Assembly: GCA_021299695.1 (NCBI GenBank)
Contig: JAJTEK010000060.1
Location: 1 to 44,478 of the forward strand
Source: Pirellula sp.
GTDB lineage: Bacteria; Planctomycetota; Planctomycetia; Pirellulales; Pirellulaceae
Length of the DNA stretch: 44,478 nt
Direction of reading: 5' to 3'
In this document: positions 44,460-44,478 of the stretch, piece after piece
Layout: every line of letters starts with the position of its first letter
Position numbering within the stretch: position 1 is the stretch's first letter
Notes under the pieces: generated by a model
The model's input: only the letters and a program-made list of their open reading frames with translations
What the model was told of the DNA's origin: nothing
Databases searched by the model: none
Made by a program: the position numbers and the translations under genes

Positions 44460-44478
44460 TGTTCTTACTCCATGCCAG

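Overview
The window looks like a chromosomal segment of a planctomycete, most likely a Pirellula/Rhodopirellula-type member of the Pirellulales. The evidence is a YTV-repeat cell-wall-type protein, a BBP7-family beta-barrel-like protein, an FHA-cyclase fusion, a PEP-CTERM protein, a PQQ-like beta-propeller with a planctomycete-style tail domain, and dispersed repeats built on GAGTAC hexamers. This assignment rests on family recognition only; no 16S or database search was possible.

Layout. 1-4.1 kb: a copy of a dispersed repeat, an FHA/class III cyclase gene, then convergent parA-parB. 4.4-8.2 kb: a secreted PQQ-like propeller gene with an in-frame TGA, followed 9 bp later by miaB. 8.7-10.4 kb: a large Cys-rich YTV-repeat secreted protein with a clear terminator. 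10.5-21.1 kb: an accessory island. It holds three copies of a dispersed repeat, a PEP-CTERM protein with a formylglycine-generating-enzyme fold, a three-gene minus-strand cluster (CHAT-STAND-TPR, caspase-like protease, alpha/beta hydrolase), and a P-loop ATPase with a nuclease-like tail behind two 33-bp palindromes. 21.3-23.1 kb: a frameshifted BBP7 gene. 23.2-27.9 kb: proC-tyrA-purL. 27.9-30.5 kb: the imuA-imuB mutagenesis pair. 30.7-32.7 kb: small zinc-ribbon, rhodanese and NfeD-like genes. 32.8-36.4 kb: metH broken in two by a short deletion. 36.5-39.2 kb: the alpha ribosomal operon (rpsM-rpsK-rpoA-rplQ). 39.7-44.0 kb: a fatty acid desaturase, an M13 metallopeptidase and a transglutaminase-like protein. 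A second copy of the repeat seen at position 1 ends the window.

The main candidate for an undescribed system is the cluster at 12501-19012. A large STAND-type ATPase carries an N-terminal CHAT protease and C-terminal TPRs. It is followed by a caspase-like protease, which is translationally coupled (ATGA overlap) to a cytosolic serine hydrolase. Three TPR units are near-identical 120-bp DNA repeats, and the locus sits between direct copies of a ~285-bp dispersed repeat. I infer a sensor-protease-effector conflict (immunity or cell-suicide) module; its activity is untested.

Three housekeeping or envelope genes carry lesions of three different kinds: a nonsense codon, a homopolymer frameshift and a 46-bp deletion. 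Either this genome is losing functions or the assembly has errors; raw reads would decide.
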